Positions 34,821-43,743 are shown, counted from the first letter of the stretch. The stretch is DNA of 64,000 nt from Methylobacterium gnaphalii (GCF_007992215.1 NZ_BJZV01000017.1:33551-97550), one strand, 5' to 3'. Notes: generated by a model from the sequence alone, not told the origin. Program-made: numbers and translations.

Positions 34821-35567
34821 ATGAGCAAGCTCGAAGGAAAAGTCGCCGTCGTCACCGGGGCATCGAAGGGAATCGGAGCCGAAATCGCGAAGGCCCTGGC
34901 GCGCGAGGGCGCGGCCGTGGCCGTGAACTATGCGACGAGCCGGGAGGGGGCCGATGCGGTCGTTGCCGCGATCACGGCGGCCGGCGGCAAGGCCATCGCG
35001 GTCCAGGGCAGCGTCGCGAAGTCTGCCGACGTCGAGCGGTTCTTCGCCGAGGCCAAGGACAGGCTCGGCCCGGTCGACATCCTGGTCAACAATGCCGGCG
35101 TCTATGCCTTCTCGAAGATCGAGGACTTCTCGGAGGATGAGTACCGGCGCCAGTACGACACGAACGTGCTCGGCGTATTCCTCGCGACCAAGGCGGCCGT
35201 CGCGCAGTTCGGCGAACGCGGCGGCAGCATCATCAACATCAGCTCGACCGTCACGCGCTTTTGGGTGCCGGAAGCGGCGATCTATTCCGGGACCAAGGGA
35301 GCCGTCGATGCGATCACGCGCGTGCACGCCAAAGAGCTCGGGCCGCGCAAGATCCGCGTGAACGCGATCAATCCCGGTCTGATCGTCACCGAAGGGGTCG
35401 AAGCCGCGGGATTTGCCGGCGGCGACTTCGAGCGCAGCATCATCGATGACACGCCGCTCGGACGCTCGGGCCGACCGGACGATATCGCCCCTGTCGCCGT
35501 CTTCCTGGCATCCGATGATGCGCGCTGGGTGACCGGCGAGATCCTCTATGTCTCGGGCGGCATGTAG
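34821..35567 (+). CDS. SDR family oxidoreductase (3-oxoacyl-ACP reductase-like)
   Basis: A classical short-chain dehydrogenase of 248 residues. It has the cofactor motif VTGASKGIGAEIAKALAREG, NNAGVYAFSKIEDFSEDEY, and the Ser-Tyr-Lys triad in INISSTVTRFWVPEAAIYSG TKGA order (Ser about 139, Tyr about 152, Lys about 156). It ends WVTGEILYVSGGM as in FabG-like enzymes. GGAGATCGCC lies before ATG. It is probably an NADP-linked reductase of small carbonyls. It is co-oriented with the ArsR gene. Confidence 0.9.
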   Translation: MSKLEGKVAVVTGASKGIGAEIAKALAREGAAVAVNYATSREGADAVVAAITAAGGKAIAVQGSVAKSADVERFFAEAKDRLGPVDILVNNAGVYAFSKIEDFSEDEYRRQYDTNVLGVFLATKAAVAQFGERGGSIINISSTVTRFWVPEAAIYSGTKGAVDAITRVHAKELGPRKIRVNAINPGLIVTEGVEAAGFAGGDFERSIIDDTPLGRSGRPDDIAPVAVFLASDDARWVTGEILYVSGGM

Positions 35568-35581
35568 CGCCTTCCTCGACG

Positions 35582-35606
35582 AAAAAGCCGGCTCTTGCGA
35601 GCCGGC
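35582..35606 (-). terminator. Rho-independent terminator of degP
   Basis: Read on the minus strand: GCCGGCTC-GCAA-GAGCCGGC followed by TTTTT. It lies 72 bases after the degP stop. The T-run is only on the minus strand, so it belongs to degP rather than to the SDR gene that ends at 35567. Confidence 0.85.
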
Positions 35607-35677
35607 ATAGTCGAGGGGATCTGAGGGAGGAATGCCGGCACGGGAAGACGTCCGTGCCGGTAGAGAGCGGCCGGAAC

Positions 35678-37186
35678 TCAGCCGCTTTTCGAGAGCGAGA
35701 CCGCGACGAAGCGGGTCACGCCCTTCGAATTCTTGACGCGCATCAGCACCGCCTTGCGCCCATTGGACTCTGCCGCCTTGATCTGCGCGGCAACGTCGGA
35801 GGGGGTCGAAACGCTGGTTCCGGCGACGTCCAGGATCACGTCGCCCTGCTCGATGCCCTTGGCGGCGGCGGGACCCTCGGGATCGACCCGCACCACGGCA
35901 ACCCCGCTCGTACCGAGACCGACGGCGTCTGCCGGTGCCAGCCCCAGGCCGAGCCGCGGCTGGCCGTCGTTTGAGAAGCCGTCGTCGTCGCTGTTGCGAG
36001 CGTTCTTCAGGTCGGTCGGCAATGTGCCGAGCTCAACGGTGGCGGTGTCGGACTTGCCATTGCGGAGATAGGCGAGCTCGACCTTTGTACCGGGCTTGAG
36101 ACCGGCGATCTTGCGCGACAGCTCCTTGGCGTCGTCGATCGTCTTGCCGTCGACCTTCTCGATCACGTCACCCGTCTTGAGACCGGCCTTGGCGGCAGGC
36201 GTGCCGGCTTCTGTGGAGTTCACCAGCGCGCCCTTTGCCTTGTCGAGGCCGAGGCTGTCGGCGATGTCCTTGGTGACCGGCTGGATCTGCACGCCGAGAT
36301 AGCCGCGCACCACCTTGCCGTCGGTCTTCAGCTGTTCGACCACCGCCTGCACGGTCTCGGCAGGGATCGCGAAGGCGAGACCGACGCTGCCGCCCGAGGG
36401 CGAGGCGATGGCGGTGTTCACGCCCACGACCTCACCATTGACGTTGAAGTCAGGGCCACCCGAGTTGCCCTTGTTGATCGGCGCATCGATCTGAAGGAAA
36501 TCATCGTAGGGGCCGGCGCCGATGTCGCGGCCGCGGGCCGAGACGATGCCCGCCGTCACCGTGCCGCCGAGACCGAAGGGATTGCCGATCGCCACCACCC
36601 AATCGCCAACCTGCGGCGCGGACTTGCCGAACTGGACGTAGGGATAGGTTCCGGAATCCTTGATCTTCAGCAGGGCGACGTCGGTTTTCGGGTCGGTGCC
36701 GATCACCTTGGCGTCGAGGGTGCGGGTGTCGTCGAGCGTCACCTGAACCGACTTGGCGCGGCTCACGACGTGGTTGTTGGTCACGACGTAGCCGTCGACC
36801 GAAATGATGAAGCCGGAGCCGACCGCGCCGCGCTCGCTGTGGCGCTGCGGCGAGCCGTTCGGCCCGCCCTGCCCGAAGCGCTTGAAGAACTCGCGCAGTT
36901 GCGGCGGGACCTGCTGCAGGTTCGGCTGGCCAGGGCCACCCTCGCCGTCGTCGTCGGCGCTGTCGTCGAGCTTCACCTTCACGGCGACGACGGCGGGCTT
37001 TACCTTGTTGACGATGCCGGCAAACGAGCCGGGCGGATGCTCGGGCGCCTCGATCGGCGTCTTCGGCAGGGCTTGGGCCAGTGCACTTGTCGCGGGGGCG
37101 AACGATCCGACGCCGGCCGCGCTGCCTGCGGCGAGCGCGGCCACGGCGACGGATGCGAGGGCACGGCGGCGGAAGGTCGATGTCAT
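35678..37186 (-). CDS. DegP/HtrA-type periplasmic serine protease (Do family)
   Basis: A periplasmic chaperone-protease. A basic Ala-rich signal sequence (MTSTFRRRALASVAVAALAA) leads to a trypsin-like domain with His about 138 (VVTNNHVV), Asp about 169 (PKTDVALLKIKD), and Ser about 242 (NKGNSGGPDFNVNGEVVGVN). Two PDZ domains follow: VVRGYLGVQIQPVTKDIADS and, near the end, LGLGLAPADAVGL with GIEQGDVILDVAGTSV. It has 502 residues. It degrades or refolds damaged envelope proteins. A terminator follows; YceI is divergent. Confidence 0.95.
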   Translation of the reverse strand: MTSTFRRRALASVAVAALAAGSAAGVGSFAPATSALAQALPKTPIEAPEHPPGSFAGIVNKVKPAVVAVKVKLDDSADDDGEGGPGQPNLQQVPPQLREFFKRFGQGGPNGSPQRHSERGAVGSGFIISVDGYVVTNNHVVSRAKSVQVTLDDTRTLDAKVIGTDPKTDVALLKIKDSGTYPYVQFGKSAPQVGDWVVAIGNPFGLGGTVTAGIVSARGRDIGAGPYDDFLQIDAPINKGNSGGPDFNVNGEVVGVNTAIASPSGGSVGLAFAIPAETVQAVVEQLKTDGKVVRGYLGVQIQPVTKDIADSLGLDKAKGALVNSTEAGTPAAKAGLKTGDVIEKVDGKTIDDAKELSRKIAGLKPGTKVELAYLRNGKSDTATVELGTLPTDLKNARNSDDDGFSNDGQPRLGLGLAPADAVGLGTSGVAVVRVDPEGPAAAKGIEQGDVILDVAGTSVSTPSDVAAQIKAAESNGRKAVLMRVKNSKGVTRFVAVSLSKSG

Positions 37187-37519
37187 GGAACACTCCGGGA
37201 AAGGTCGTGCTGCCGTCGTTGCCGACGCAGCGTTGTCCCGGTGATATCGACGGTTGCCTGACCCGCTCGTGGCGCCGGCATTACAGTTTCGTCATGCAGC
37301 CGCATCCGCCGATGCAGCAGGAGGGGTGCAGCGTTCAACGGCCGCGCAGCGGGCCGGCAGGTTGGTTCCAGCCATCGAAGGTTACAAATCCTGCCCTCGT
37401 TTCGCGTGGGAAAGCGGCCTCGAACTGGTTTTCGAGAGTACCTATCTCACGCCCGCCAAGCTTCGACCGCCGATCGGTGTCGGAGCGCCCAGCACCTGAC
37501 GGACAGATTGGAGATCTCG

Positions 37520-38128
37520 TTGAAGCCGCTCCTCGCCTCCACACTCGCCCTCGCCCTGCTCGGCGGGCTCGCTCAGGCCCAGAGCCCCGCCACCCGCGAT
37601 CCGGCTCAGATCCCCGCGGGCCACTACGCTGTCGATGCGGGCCACACCCAGGTCGGCTGGCGTGTGTCGCATATGGGCTTCTCGAACTACGCGGGCAGCT
37701 TCTCGGAGGTGTCGGGCACGCTCGAGCTGCAACCGAAGGACCCGGCCGCCGCGAAGCTGTCCGTGAAGATCCCGGTCGCGTCCGTGGCCACCACCAGCGA
37801 GAAGCTCACCGGCGAGCTGAAGGGCGACAAGTGGCTCGATGCCGCCAAGTACCCCGACATGACCTTCGTCTCGACCAAGGTGGTGCCGGTCGGACAGGAC
37901 AAGGCCAAGGTAACCGGCGACCTGACGCTCCACGGCGTGACCAAGCCGGTGACGCTCGACGTGACGCTCGTCGGCGCGGGCACCAATCCGCTCAGCAAGA
38001 AGGTCAATGTCGGCTTCGAGGCGACCGGAACGCTCAAGCGGTCCGAGTTCGGTGTGAAGACATATCTGCCGCTGATCGGCGACGACCTGCACCTCGTGAT
38101 CGCCGGCGCCTTCGAGCGCCAGGACTGA
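37520..38128 (+). CDS. YceI family protein
   Basis: A periplasmic lipocalin-like barrel that binds isoprenoid-type lipids. TTG at 37520 is chosen because it gives a proper signal peptide (KPLLASTLALALLGGLAQAQ) and GGAG sits 6 bases upstream; no ATG or GTG fits. Family stretches are AGHYAVDAGHTQVGWRVSHM, FSNYAGSFSEVSGTLELQ, GDKWLDAAKYPDMTFVSTKV, GDLTLHGVTKPVTLDVTLVG, and LKRSEFGVKTYLPLIGDDLH. It has 202 residues. It is divergent from degP and convergent with the porin; perfect palindromes follow it. Confidence 0.9.
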   Translation: MKPLLASTLALALLGGLAQAQSPATRDPAQIPAGHYAVDAGHTQVGWRVSHMGFSNYAGSFSEVSGTLELQPKDPAAAKLSVKIPVASVATTSEKLTGELKGDKWLDAAKYPDMTFVSTKVVPVGQDKAKVTGDLTLHGVTKPVTLDVTLVGAGTNPLSKKVNVGFEATGTLKRSEFGVKTYLPLIGDDLHLVIAGAFERQD

Positions 38129-38168
38129 TCGGCGGCCGGTCAACTCGGCCGCAGGCACCCAGGTTTCC

Positions 38169-38216
38169 GCACGCCATGGCGTGCGTGCTCGCGCCGATCA
38201 TGATCGGCGCGAGCAC
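38169..38216. repeat. Two adjacent perfect palindromes (16 bp and 32 bp)
   Basis: GCACGCCATGGCGTGC (38169-38184) is a 16-bp perfect palindrome. It is followed directly by a 32-bp perfect palindrome (38185-38216) whose 16-base arm is GTGCTCGCGCCGATCA with no spacer. They lie between the convergent YceI and porin genes, 40 bases from each. There is no T-run, so they are not a classic terminator. They could form cruciforms or serve as a Rho-assisted bidirectional transcription barrier. Confidence 0.85.
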
Positions 38217-38256
38217 AGCCCATTGGGATGGCGGCCTCCCGAGGAATCGGTCGATC

Positions 38257-39156
38257 TCAGAACGAACCGAACTTGTAGTTGATGCCGGCGCGCACCACGG
38301 CGAACTCGGTGTCCTGGCGGCGGATCGAGCCGGCGAACAGAGTGCCGTCGCCGCCCGCCAGGCTGGCCACGGTTCCGTTGGGACGGATCGCGAAGCCACC
38401 GGCATTGCGGTTGCCGCCGCGATCCATGTCCACGTAGAGGCCCTCGAGCTTCAGCGTGACGGCCGAAGAGTTGAAGACGTTCAGGAAGGTATTGGTCGGC
38501 AGGGCATACTCGACGCCGCCGCCGACGGCGTAGCCGGTCTGGAAGTCGCTGGTCGAGGAATTCGGCAGGCCGAAGTCGCGGCCACCGCCGGCACCGTAGG
38601 CGAAGCCGGCGGTGCCATAGACGAGCGTGCGGTCGAACGCGTAGCCGACGCGGCCGCGCACCGTGCCGAAGAAATCGAGCCCGGACAGCCCGTTCGGATT
38701 GAAAAAGGTCACGCCCGGGGCCGCCGCCGTTCCGGGGCCCGGGAGGGCGTTGTTCCGGTTGCGGCCGAAATCCGCGTACTGCGCATCGGCCTCGATGCCG
38801 ACCACGATGCCCGAGCCCGGCGTGAACTGGTAGTTGTAGCCGATCTGACCACCGCCGACGAAGCCGCTGTTGTCACTGCGGTTGCTAAAAGCAACAGCCC
38901 CAGCCGACCCCCCGAAAGGTGCGACGCTGGAGACGAGCAGACCGCTGGCGGCGGTCGTGCCGATGACCGTCGCCGGCTGGTCGCCCTGCGTGCCGAAGCC
39001 GTAGCCGGCGTTGAGGCCTGCATAGAAGCCCGTCCAGGTGAAGACCGGCAGCGGCGAGTACATCTCCGGTGCGGCCGCACGGCGCGGAAGGTCTGCGGCC
39101 GAAGCGACGGCCGTCAGGCCGGCGAGGACGGTCGAGGCGAGGAGCAGCTTTTTCAT
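38257..39156 (-). CDS. Outer membrane beta-barrel protein (Omp25/RopB-like porin family)
   Basis: ATG at 39156 gives a signal peptide (MKKLLLASTVLAGLTAVASA then ADLPRRAAAP). The barrel begins FTWTGFYAGLNAGYGFGTQG, the usual opening of Hyphomicrobiales Omp25/Omp31-type proteins. It has a GGGQIGYNYQFTPGSGIVVG turn and repeated amphipathic strands, ending with VRAGINYKFGSF, a C-terminal Phe as outer-membrane proteins need for BAM assembly. It has 299 residues. It is probably a major surface protein. The frame is open to 39327 but that part is not signal-like. Confidence 0.9.
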   Translation of the reverse strand: MKKLLLASTVLAGLTAVASAADLPRRAAAPEMYSPLPVFTWTGFYAGLNAGYGFGTQGDQPATVIGTTAASGLLVSSVAPFGGSAGAVAFSNRSDNSGFVGGGQIGYNYQFTPGSGIVVGIEADAQYADFGRNRNNALPGPGTAAAPGVTFFNPNGLSGLDFFGTVRGRVGYAFDRTLVYGTAGFAYGAGGGRDFGLPNSSTSDFQTGYAVGGGVEYALPTNTFLNVFNSSAVTLKLEGLYVDMDRGGNRNAGGFAIRPNGTVASLAGGDGTLFAGSIRRQDTEFAVVRAGINYKFGSF

Positions 39157-39573
39157 CAGACGAAAGGTCCTGGATTGGCGAAAGCCAGTGGGCTTCGAGC
39201 CCCGGTCCTGTGAGAAGGCTTGTCGCGTTCCTGCAACAATTCGCTCAGATGCCGCCGACTTCATCAAAGAAAGGTAAAGCTTACCCAGCCGCTGCCGCGG
39301 AGCTTTTTCAAATGTGTCATTGCGCACATAGACTGGCTGGGAAAGTCATCCAGCCGGGCATGGATATGAATGTTAAAGCTGTTCTCGGCTCTCCCATGGC
39401 ATCATCCATCAATCATTCGGAAACCATAAAATCCAAGCCGCGATACTCGACGGCCGCCAGGTGTACCGGAAGGAGGAAAGCGTGCCCCCTTCCTCCGTTA
39501 GCCAGTGTTAACCGCGTTCATCGATGATGTGCGGCGCGATCCCTCCCCGGTGGTCGCCTTTGGTGACCACTCC
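39157..39573. other. Gene-free gap upstream of the porin gene
   Basis: 417 bases, somewhat richer in A+T than its flanks near 39240-39440. It should carry the promoter of the porin gene (leftward) and of the small membrane protein gene (rightward), but no convincing promoter or operator was picked out. No gene or repeat was seen. Confidence 0.5.
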
Positions 39574-39834
39574 ATGTCGCTTGATCCCTCCGAAACTCCT
39601 CGCCCGCATGGCCTACTCACTGCGACGGCTATCGCTGCGCTCGTCATGGGGATCGGCGGCTTCGGGCTCGCCCATCGCCTCGCCCAGTCACTGGAGCATC
39701 AGAAGCGTCAGGCTGCCGCCTTGCCACCGGGCATCGTCGAGCCGGAGGTGACCGGCGCCATTGGTCCGGCGGCCCGCAGCATCATAATTGACCCTTGCGT
39801 CGCCAGGGAGCGGCTGCTCGTTCGCGGCCCCTGA
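39574..39834 (+). CDS. Small hypothetical membrane protein
   Basis: An 86-residue frame from ATG at 39574: MSLDPSETPRPHGLLTATAI then AALVMGIGGFGLAHRLAQSL. It has one predicted N-terminal membrane helix and a polar tail with GIVEPEVTGAIGPAARSIII and a Cys. No family was recognised. It stands alone, ahead of the helicase. An inverted repeat at 40000-40044 lies downstream. Confidence 0.5.
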   Translation: MSLDPSETPRPHGLLTATAIAALVMGIGGFGLAHRLAQSLEHQKRQAAALPPGIVEPEVTGAIGPAARSIIIDPCVARERLLVRGP

Positions 39835-39999
39835 GTCAGACGCGGCCGGTGAGATCCGGCGCGCGAAGATTGACAAGCCTGGGCAAGCCTCTAAACGTCG
39901 CGCACGCTCGCACTCCCGGCGGGGCGAGGATGGTGCGTGGCCGAAGCGACGGCTGCGGTATAGGACCGGACGCTTCCGCCGCTACGCGAGTTCGACCGA

Positions 40000-40050
40000 C
40001 CCGAACAGGGATGCGCGAACCATTGTCGTGCATCCCTGTTCGGGTTTCTA
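40000..40050 (+). terminator. 15-bp inverted repeat, possible terminator or attenuator ahead of the helicase
   Basis: CCCGAACAGGGATGC (40000-40014) pairs perfectly with 40030-40044 around a 15-base loop, followed by TTTCTACGATTT. It is terminator-like in the rightward direction. It stands about 165 bases after the small membrane protein gene and about 90 bases before the DEAD-box helicase start, so it could end the first or attenuate the second. The rest of the gap 39835-40136 shows nothing else. Confidence 0.55.
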
Positions 40051-40136
40051 CGATTTCGCATCATTCGCTCGTGCGGGCGGCCGCCGCGACGCACCGTTGA
40101 TGCCGAAGACCTCGCGCGGATGGTCTCCCAACGATC

Positions 40137-41597
40137 ATGTCTTTTGCCGATCTCGGACTGAGCGACAAGGTCCTCCAGGCCGTCGCCGCTGCCGGATACA
40201 CTGAGCCGACGCCGATCCAGGCCAACGCGATCCCGCATGTACTTGCCCGCCGCGATGTGCTCGGCATCGCTCAGACCGGTACCGGCAAGACGGCGGCCTT
40301 CACGCTGCCGATGCTGACCATGCTGGAATCGGGTCGTGCGCGGGCTCGCATGCCGCGCACGCTCATCCTCGAACCGACCCGCGAACTCGCGGCGCAGGTC
40401 GTCGAGAACTTTGAGCGCTATGGCACCAACCACAAGCTCAACGTCGCCCTGATCATCGGCGGCGTCTCCTTCGCCGACCAGGATGCTAAGCTGATGCGCG
40501 GCACCGACGTGCTGATCGCGACGCCCGGCAGGCTGCTCGATCATTTCGAGCGCGGCAAGCTGCTGCTGACCGGCGTCGAACTGCTCGTCATCGACGAAGC
40601 CGACCGCATGCTCGATATGGGCTTCATCCCCGACATCGAGCGCATCGTGAAAATGGTGCCTTTCACGCGCCAGACGCTGTTCTTCTCGGCGACGATGCCG
40701 CCGGAGATCGAGCGGTTGGCCGACATGTTCCTGTCGAACCCGCAGCGCGTAGAGGTCAGCCGTCCGGCCTCGGCCGCTACGACGATCGAGCAGAAGCTCG
40801 TCGCAACGAGTTCCGAGGCGGCCGTAAAGCGCGACACCCTGCGCAAGCTGATCCGGGCCGCGGACGAACTGAAGAATGGCATCGTGTTCTGCAACCGCAA
40901 GCGCGACGTCGCGCTGCTGCAGCGTTCGCTGGCCAAGCACGGTTTCTCCGTCGCGGCGCTTCACGGCGATATGGACCAGCGTGCCCGGATGCAGGCGCTG
41001 GATGGCTTCCGCTCGGGCGAGGTGCCGCTGCTCGTCGCCTCCGACGTTGCGGCGCGCGGCCTCGACATCCCGGCCGTGAGCCACGTCTTCAATTTCGACA
41101 TCCCACACCACGCCGAGGACTACGTCCACCGCATCGGCCGCACCGGCCGTGCCGGCCGCGCAGGTCACGCCTTCACCCTGGTGGCGCGTGGCGACGAACG
41201 CTCACTCTCGGCGATCGAGAGCCTGATCGGCCAACCCATTCCTTGGCTCGACGGCGACCTCGGGTCGCTTTCCGGTGACGAGGGCGAGTCGGAGGAAAGC
41301 CGCCCGCGCCGTCGCGGCGGTCGCAAGGAGTCCGCACGCGGCGAAGCGCGCGCCGAAGGCGGACGACGTGTCCGCGGCCGGCGCTCGGCATCCGACGAGA
41401 AGGCGGCAGAGCCGTTGCCGTCATCCGAGCCGCGCGCCGAGGCGCCAAGGCGGTCTTCCGAGCGGCCTTCGCATGAGCGTGCGCGCGAGAGTCGCCGGCC
41501 GGGGCATCGGCACGACGACGACGGCGATACGCCGCTGGGTCTGGGCGAGCATGTGCCGGCTTTCCTGATGCGCCCCGTGAAGCTCAAGAAGGGCTGA
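40137..41597 (+). CDS. DEAD/DEAH box RNA helicase
   Basis: An ATP-dependent RNA helicase for ribosome assembly or mRNA turnover. The motifs are in order: Q motif FADLGLSDKVLQAVAAAGYT with PTPIQ, I AQTGTGKTAAF, Ia PTRELAAQV, II VIDEADRMLDMGF, III SATMP, IV IVFCNRKRDV, V VASDVAARGLDIPAV, and VI HRIGRTGRAGR. A basic Arg/Gly/Ser/Glu-rich tail (from about residue 380) is typical of RhlE-like helicases. It has 486 residues. The start at 40137 has only a weak ribosome binding site. Confidence 0.94.
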   Translation: MSFADLGLSDKVLQAVAAAGYTEPTPIQANAIPHVLARRDVLGIAQTGTGKTAAFTLPMLTMLESGRARARMPRTLILEPTRELAAQVVENFERYGTNHKLNVALIIGGVSFADQDAKLMRGTDVLIATPGRLLDHFERGKLLLTGVELLVIDEADRMLDMGFIPDIERIVKMVPFTRQTLFFSATMPPEIERLADMFLSNPQRVEVSRPASAATTIEQKLVATSSEAAVKRDTLRKLIRAADELKNGIVFCNRKRDVALLQRSLAKHGFSVAALHGDMDQRARMQALDGFRSGEVPLLVASDVAARGLDIPAVSHVFNFDIPHHAEDYVHRIGRTGRAGRAGHAFTLVARGDERSLSAIESLIGQPIPWLDGDLGSLSGDEGESEESRPRRRGGRKESARGEARAEGGRRVRGRRSASDEKAAEPLPSSEPRAEAPRRSSERPSHERARESRRPGHRHDDDGDTPLGLGEHVPAFLMRPVKLKKG

Positions 41598-41704
41598 TAG
41601 GGCCGCCTCAACGGCCTCCGAGCCACGGCCTCTCGGTCGGTGGCTTAACTCGGCGTCCACCAGCTGTCGTCCATCATGACGTCGAGGCAGGTTGGATCGG
41701 TCTG

Positions 41705-42763
41705 ATGAACGGCGCGAGTCACGAGGATCGCGAGCGGAGTTTCGTCATCGCGCAGCGCGCGAACGAGCTGATGCGCGACTACGGCTCGTCGGCTAGCCCG
41801 CGCGCCTACGCGATCTGGTACACCTACGTTTCGTGGCGCCTGCCCCCAATGAACGAGGCCATCAAGCGCCTGACCTCGAAGAGCGCGACCCTGTCTGATG
41901 GCGACATCGACAAACTCTACGAGGCCTATATCGACGGCCGGAACGTCGAGGGCGAGCTGGATCGACACAATGCGGGCCTGATCTCCGAGGTACAGAACAT
42001 CATGGAGATGATCGACCTGTCGCTCGGATCGACTGCGCAGTACGGCGCTTCGCTCCAGGCCATCTCCAAAGACCTCCACAACACCACGCCGAACCGGCTG
42101 AAGGACATCGTCGCGACGCTAATCGCGAACACGCGGGACGTTGCAGCGAGCAACAAGACGCTCGAGGCGCATATGCGCGAGAGCCGTCGAGAGATCGAAG
42201 GCCTCCGCGAAACGCTCGCCGCAGCCCGTCTCGAGAGCCTGACCGACCGCCTAACGGGCCTGTCGAACCGTAAGCATTTCGAGGAGGCGTTGAACAAGGA
42301 GTTCGAAGAGGGCGACAAGTCCCTCCGTCCGACAAGTTTGATTCTGATCGACATCGACTTCTTCAAGCGGTTCAACGACCAGTTTGGCCATTTGACCGGC
42401 GACCAGGTGCTGCGGCTTGTGGCGATGGTCATGCGCGAGACCGTATTGTCGCGCGGTGCGACGCTTTCACGCTTTGGAGGCGAGGAATTCGCGATTTTGC
42501 TGCCCGGCTCCAGCCGGGAGGCCGCCCGCACCGTGGCTGAAGCCGTGCGCACCACCATCATCGGCCGCGAACTCGTGAAGCGCTCTACGGGCGAGTCGCT
42601 CGGGAAGGTCACGATCTCGCTCGGTGTCGCGCAGCGGCGCTCGAACGACAGCGTCGTGTCCTTCATGGAGCGCGCGGATGCCTGCCTCTACGCGGCCAAG
42701 CGCTCGGGCCGGAACAAGACCATGGACGACACCGAGGTCGAAGAGTTTTCGCACGTCGCCTGA
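41705..42763 (+). CDS. GGDEF domain diguanylate cyclase (soluble)
   Basis: A 352-residue protein without membrane segments. The first about 175 residues are helical (ANELMRDYGSSASPRAYAIW, then a coiled-coil stretch RESRREIEGLRETLAAARLE), a sensor or dimerisation part of unknown ligand. The GGDEF domain begins LTDRLTGLSNRKHFEEAL and has the active variant GGEEF in RFGGEEFAILLPG, with metal-binding IDIDFFKRFNDQFGHLTGD. No RxxD inhibitory site precedes it. It should produce cyclic di-GMP. It is 107 bases after the helicase. Confidence 0.9.
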   Translation: MNGASHEDRERSFVIAQRANELMRDYGSSASPRAYAIWYTYVSWRLPPMNEAIKRLTSKSATLSDGDIDKLYEAYIDGRNVEGELDRHNAGLISEVQNIMEMIDLSLGSTAQYGASLQAISKDLHNTTPNRLKDIVATLIANTRDVAASNKTLEAHMRESRREIEGLRETLAAARLESLTDRLTGLSNRKHFEEALNKEFEEGDKSLRPTSLILIDIDFFKRFNDQFGHLTGDQVLRLVAMVMRETVLSRGATLSRFGGEEFAILLPGSSREAARTVAEAVRTTIIGRELVKRSTGESLGKVTISLGVAQRRSNDSVVSFMERADACLYAAKRSGRNKTMDDTEVEEFSHVA

Positions 42764-42801
42764 CGCCCAGCGCGGCTTGCCGGCCGCGCGTTGTCCGTCA
42801 C

Positions 42802-43185
42802 TCAGGCCGTGGCGCCCGCTGCCGCGAGCCGATCCGGCGTCGCCGGCGTGATCGCGATGGACTCGCCGCAGCCGCAGGCCGAGGTCTGGTTCGGATTGTT
42901 GAACACGAACTGGGACGACAGCTTGTCGGTCTTGAAGTCCATTTCTGTGCCGAGCAGGAAAAGTACCGCCTTGGGATCAATGAAGACCGTGACGCCGCGG
43001 TCCTCGACCATGTCCTCGCCGGGCTTTCGCTCCTCGGCATATTCCATCGTGTAGGCCATGCCGGCGCAGCCGCCGTTGCGCACGCCGACCCTTAGACCGG
43101 CAATCGGCTTGTCCGCATCCGCCATGATCGTCTTGAGCCGGTCTGCGGCACGGTCCGTCAGCGTGATGACTTTGAAACCTGACAT
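42802..43185 (-). CDS. sufA: Fe-S cluster assembly scaffold/carrier SufA (HesB/IscA family)
   Basis: An A-type carrier that holds and delivers Fe-S clusters. It has the three conserved Cys: GGCAGMAYTMEYAEE, and the C-terminal CGCGES pair. LTDRAADRLKTIMADADKPI is the usual N-terminal part. It has 127 residues; the last 15 (ITPATPDRLAAAGATA) form an extra Ala-rich tail. It is the last gene of the SUF operon, 124 bases after sufT. Confidence 0.94.
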   Translation of the reverse strand: MSGFKVITLTDRAADRLKTIMADADKPIAGLRVGVRNGGCAGMAYTMEYAEERKPGEDMVEDRGVTVFIDPKAVLFLLGTEMDFKTDKLSSQFVFNNPNQTSACGCGESIAITPATPDRLAAAGATA

Positions 43186-43309
43186 CGTTCTCTCCTGCGG
43201 CCGGGTTCAAGGCCCGGGCGGGTGAGGGGGTACGCTTTCAAGATAGGGATTGGACCTTAACCGGTCCACTGCATGCAATCGTGCGGATGAGCCCCGCGCA
43301 AACCGCGGC

Positions 43310-43693
43310 TCACCACATATCCAGCGCGACGCGGGCTTCGTCGGACATGCGGCTCTGATCCCAGGGCGGATCGAACACCATGGTCACGGCGCAGGACTGG
43401 ACGCCCGGCACCTTCGTGACAGCATCCTCGACCCAACCCGGCATCTCACCGGCTACCGGGCAGCCCGGGGCGGTCAGCGTCATGTCGATAGCGACCTTGC
43501 GGTCGTCGGCGATGTCGACTTTGTAGATCAGTCCGAGCTCGTAGATGTCGGCCGGGATCTCCGGATCATAGACGGATTTCAGCGCTACGACGATGTCGTC
43601 GGTCAGCCGGTCGAGCTCTTCCGGCGGAATCGCGGAGGCCGCCGCGACGGTCGGGGCATTGGAGCCGCCGGTGATGGTGGCGTCGGTGCTCAT
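43310..43693 (-). CDS. sufT: SUF system Fe-S cluster assembly protein SufT (DUF59)
   Basis: A MIP18/DUF59 protein that helps Fe-S maturation. It has the signature VALKSVYDPEIPADIYELGL, IYKVDIADDRKVAIDMTLTA, and the conserved Cys in APGCPVAGEMP. It ends with MVFDPPWDQSRMSDEARVAL. An Ala-rich N-terminal part (about 30 residues) precedes the domain. It has 127 residues. It lies 50 bases after sufS. Confidence 0.94.
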   Translation of the reverse strand: MSTDATITGGSNAPTVAAASAIPPEELDRLTDDIVVALKSVYDPEIPADIYELGLIYKVDIADDRKVAIDMTLTAPGCPVAGEMPGWVEDAVTKVPGVQSCAVTMVFDPPWDQSRMSDEARVALDMW

Positions 43694-43743
43694 GTGTCAC
43701 TCCTCCGGTACGGCTCGGGGCCGCGACGGAAACTCCGAAAAAC

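Noticed and set aside
37081..39213. Open frame of 710 codons on the + strand across degP, YceI and the porin
   Set aside because: It crosses three well-supported genes in other frames and has low-complexity Arg/Gly/Ala content.
42770..42789. GCGCGGC/GCCGCGC hairpin between convergent GGDEF and sufA genes
   Set aside because: Stem of only 7 bp with no T-run in GC-rich DNA, so not enough to call a terminator.
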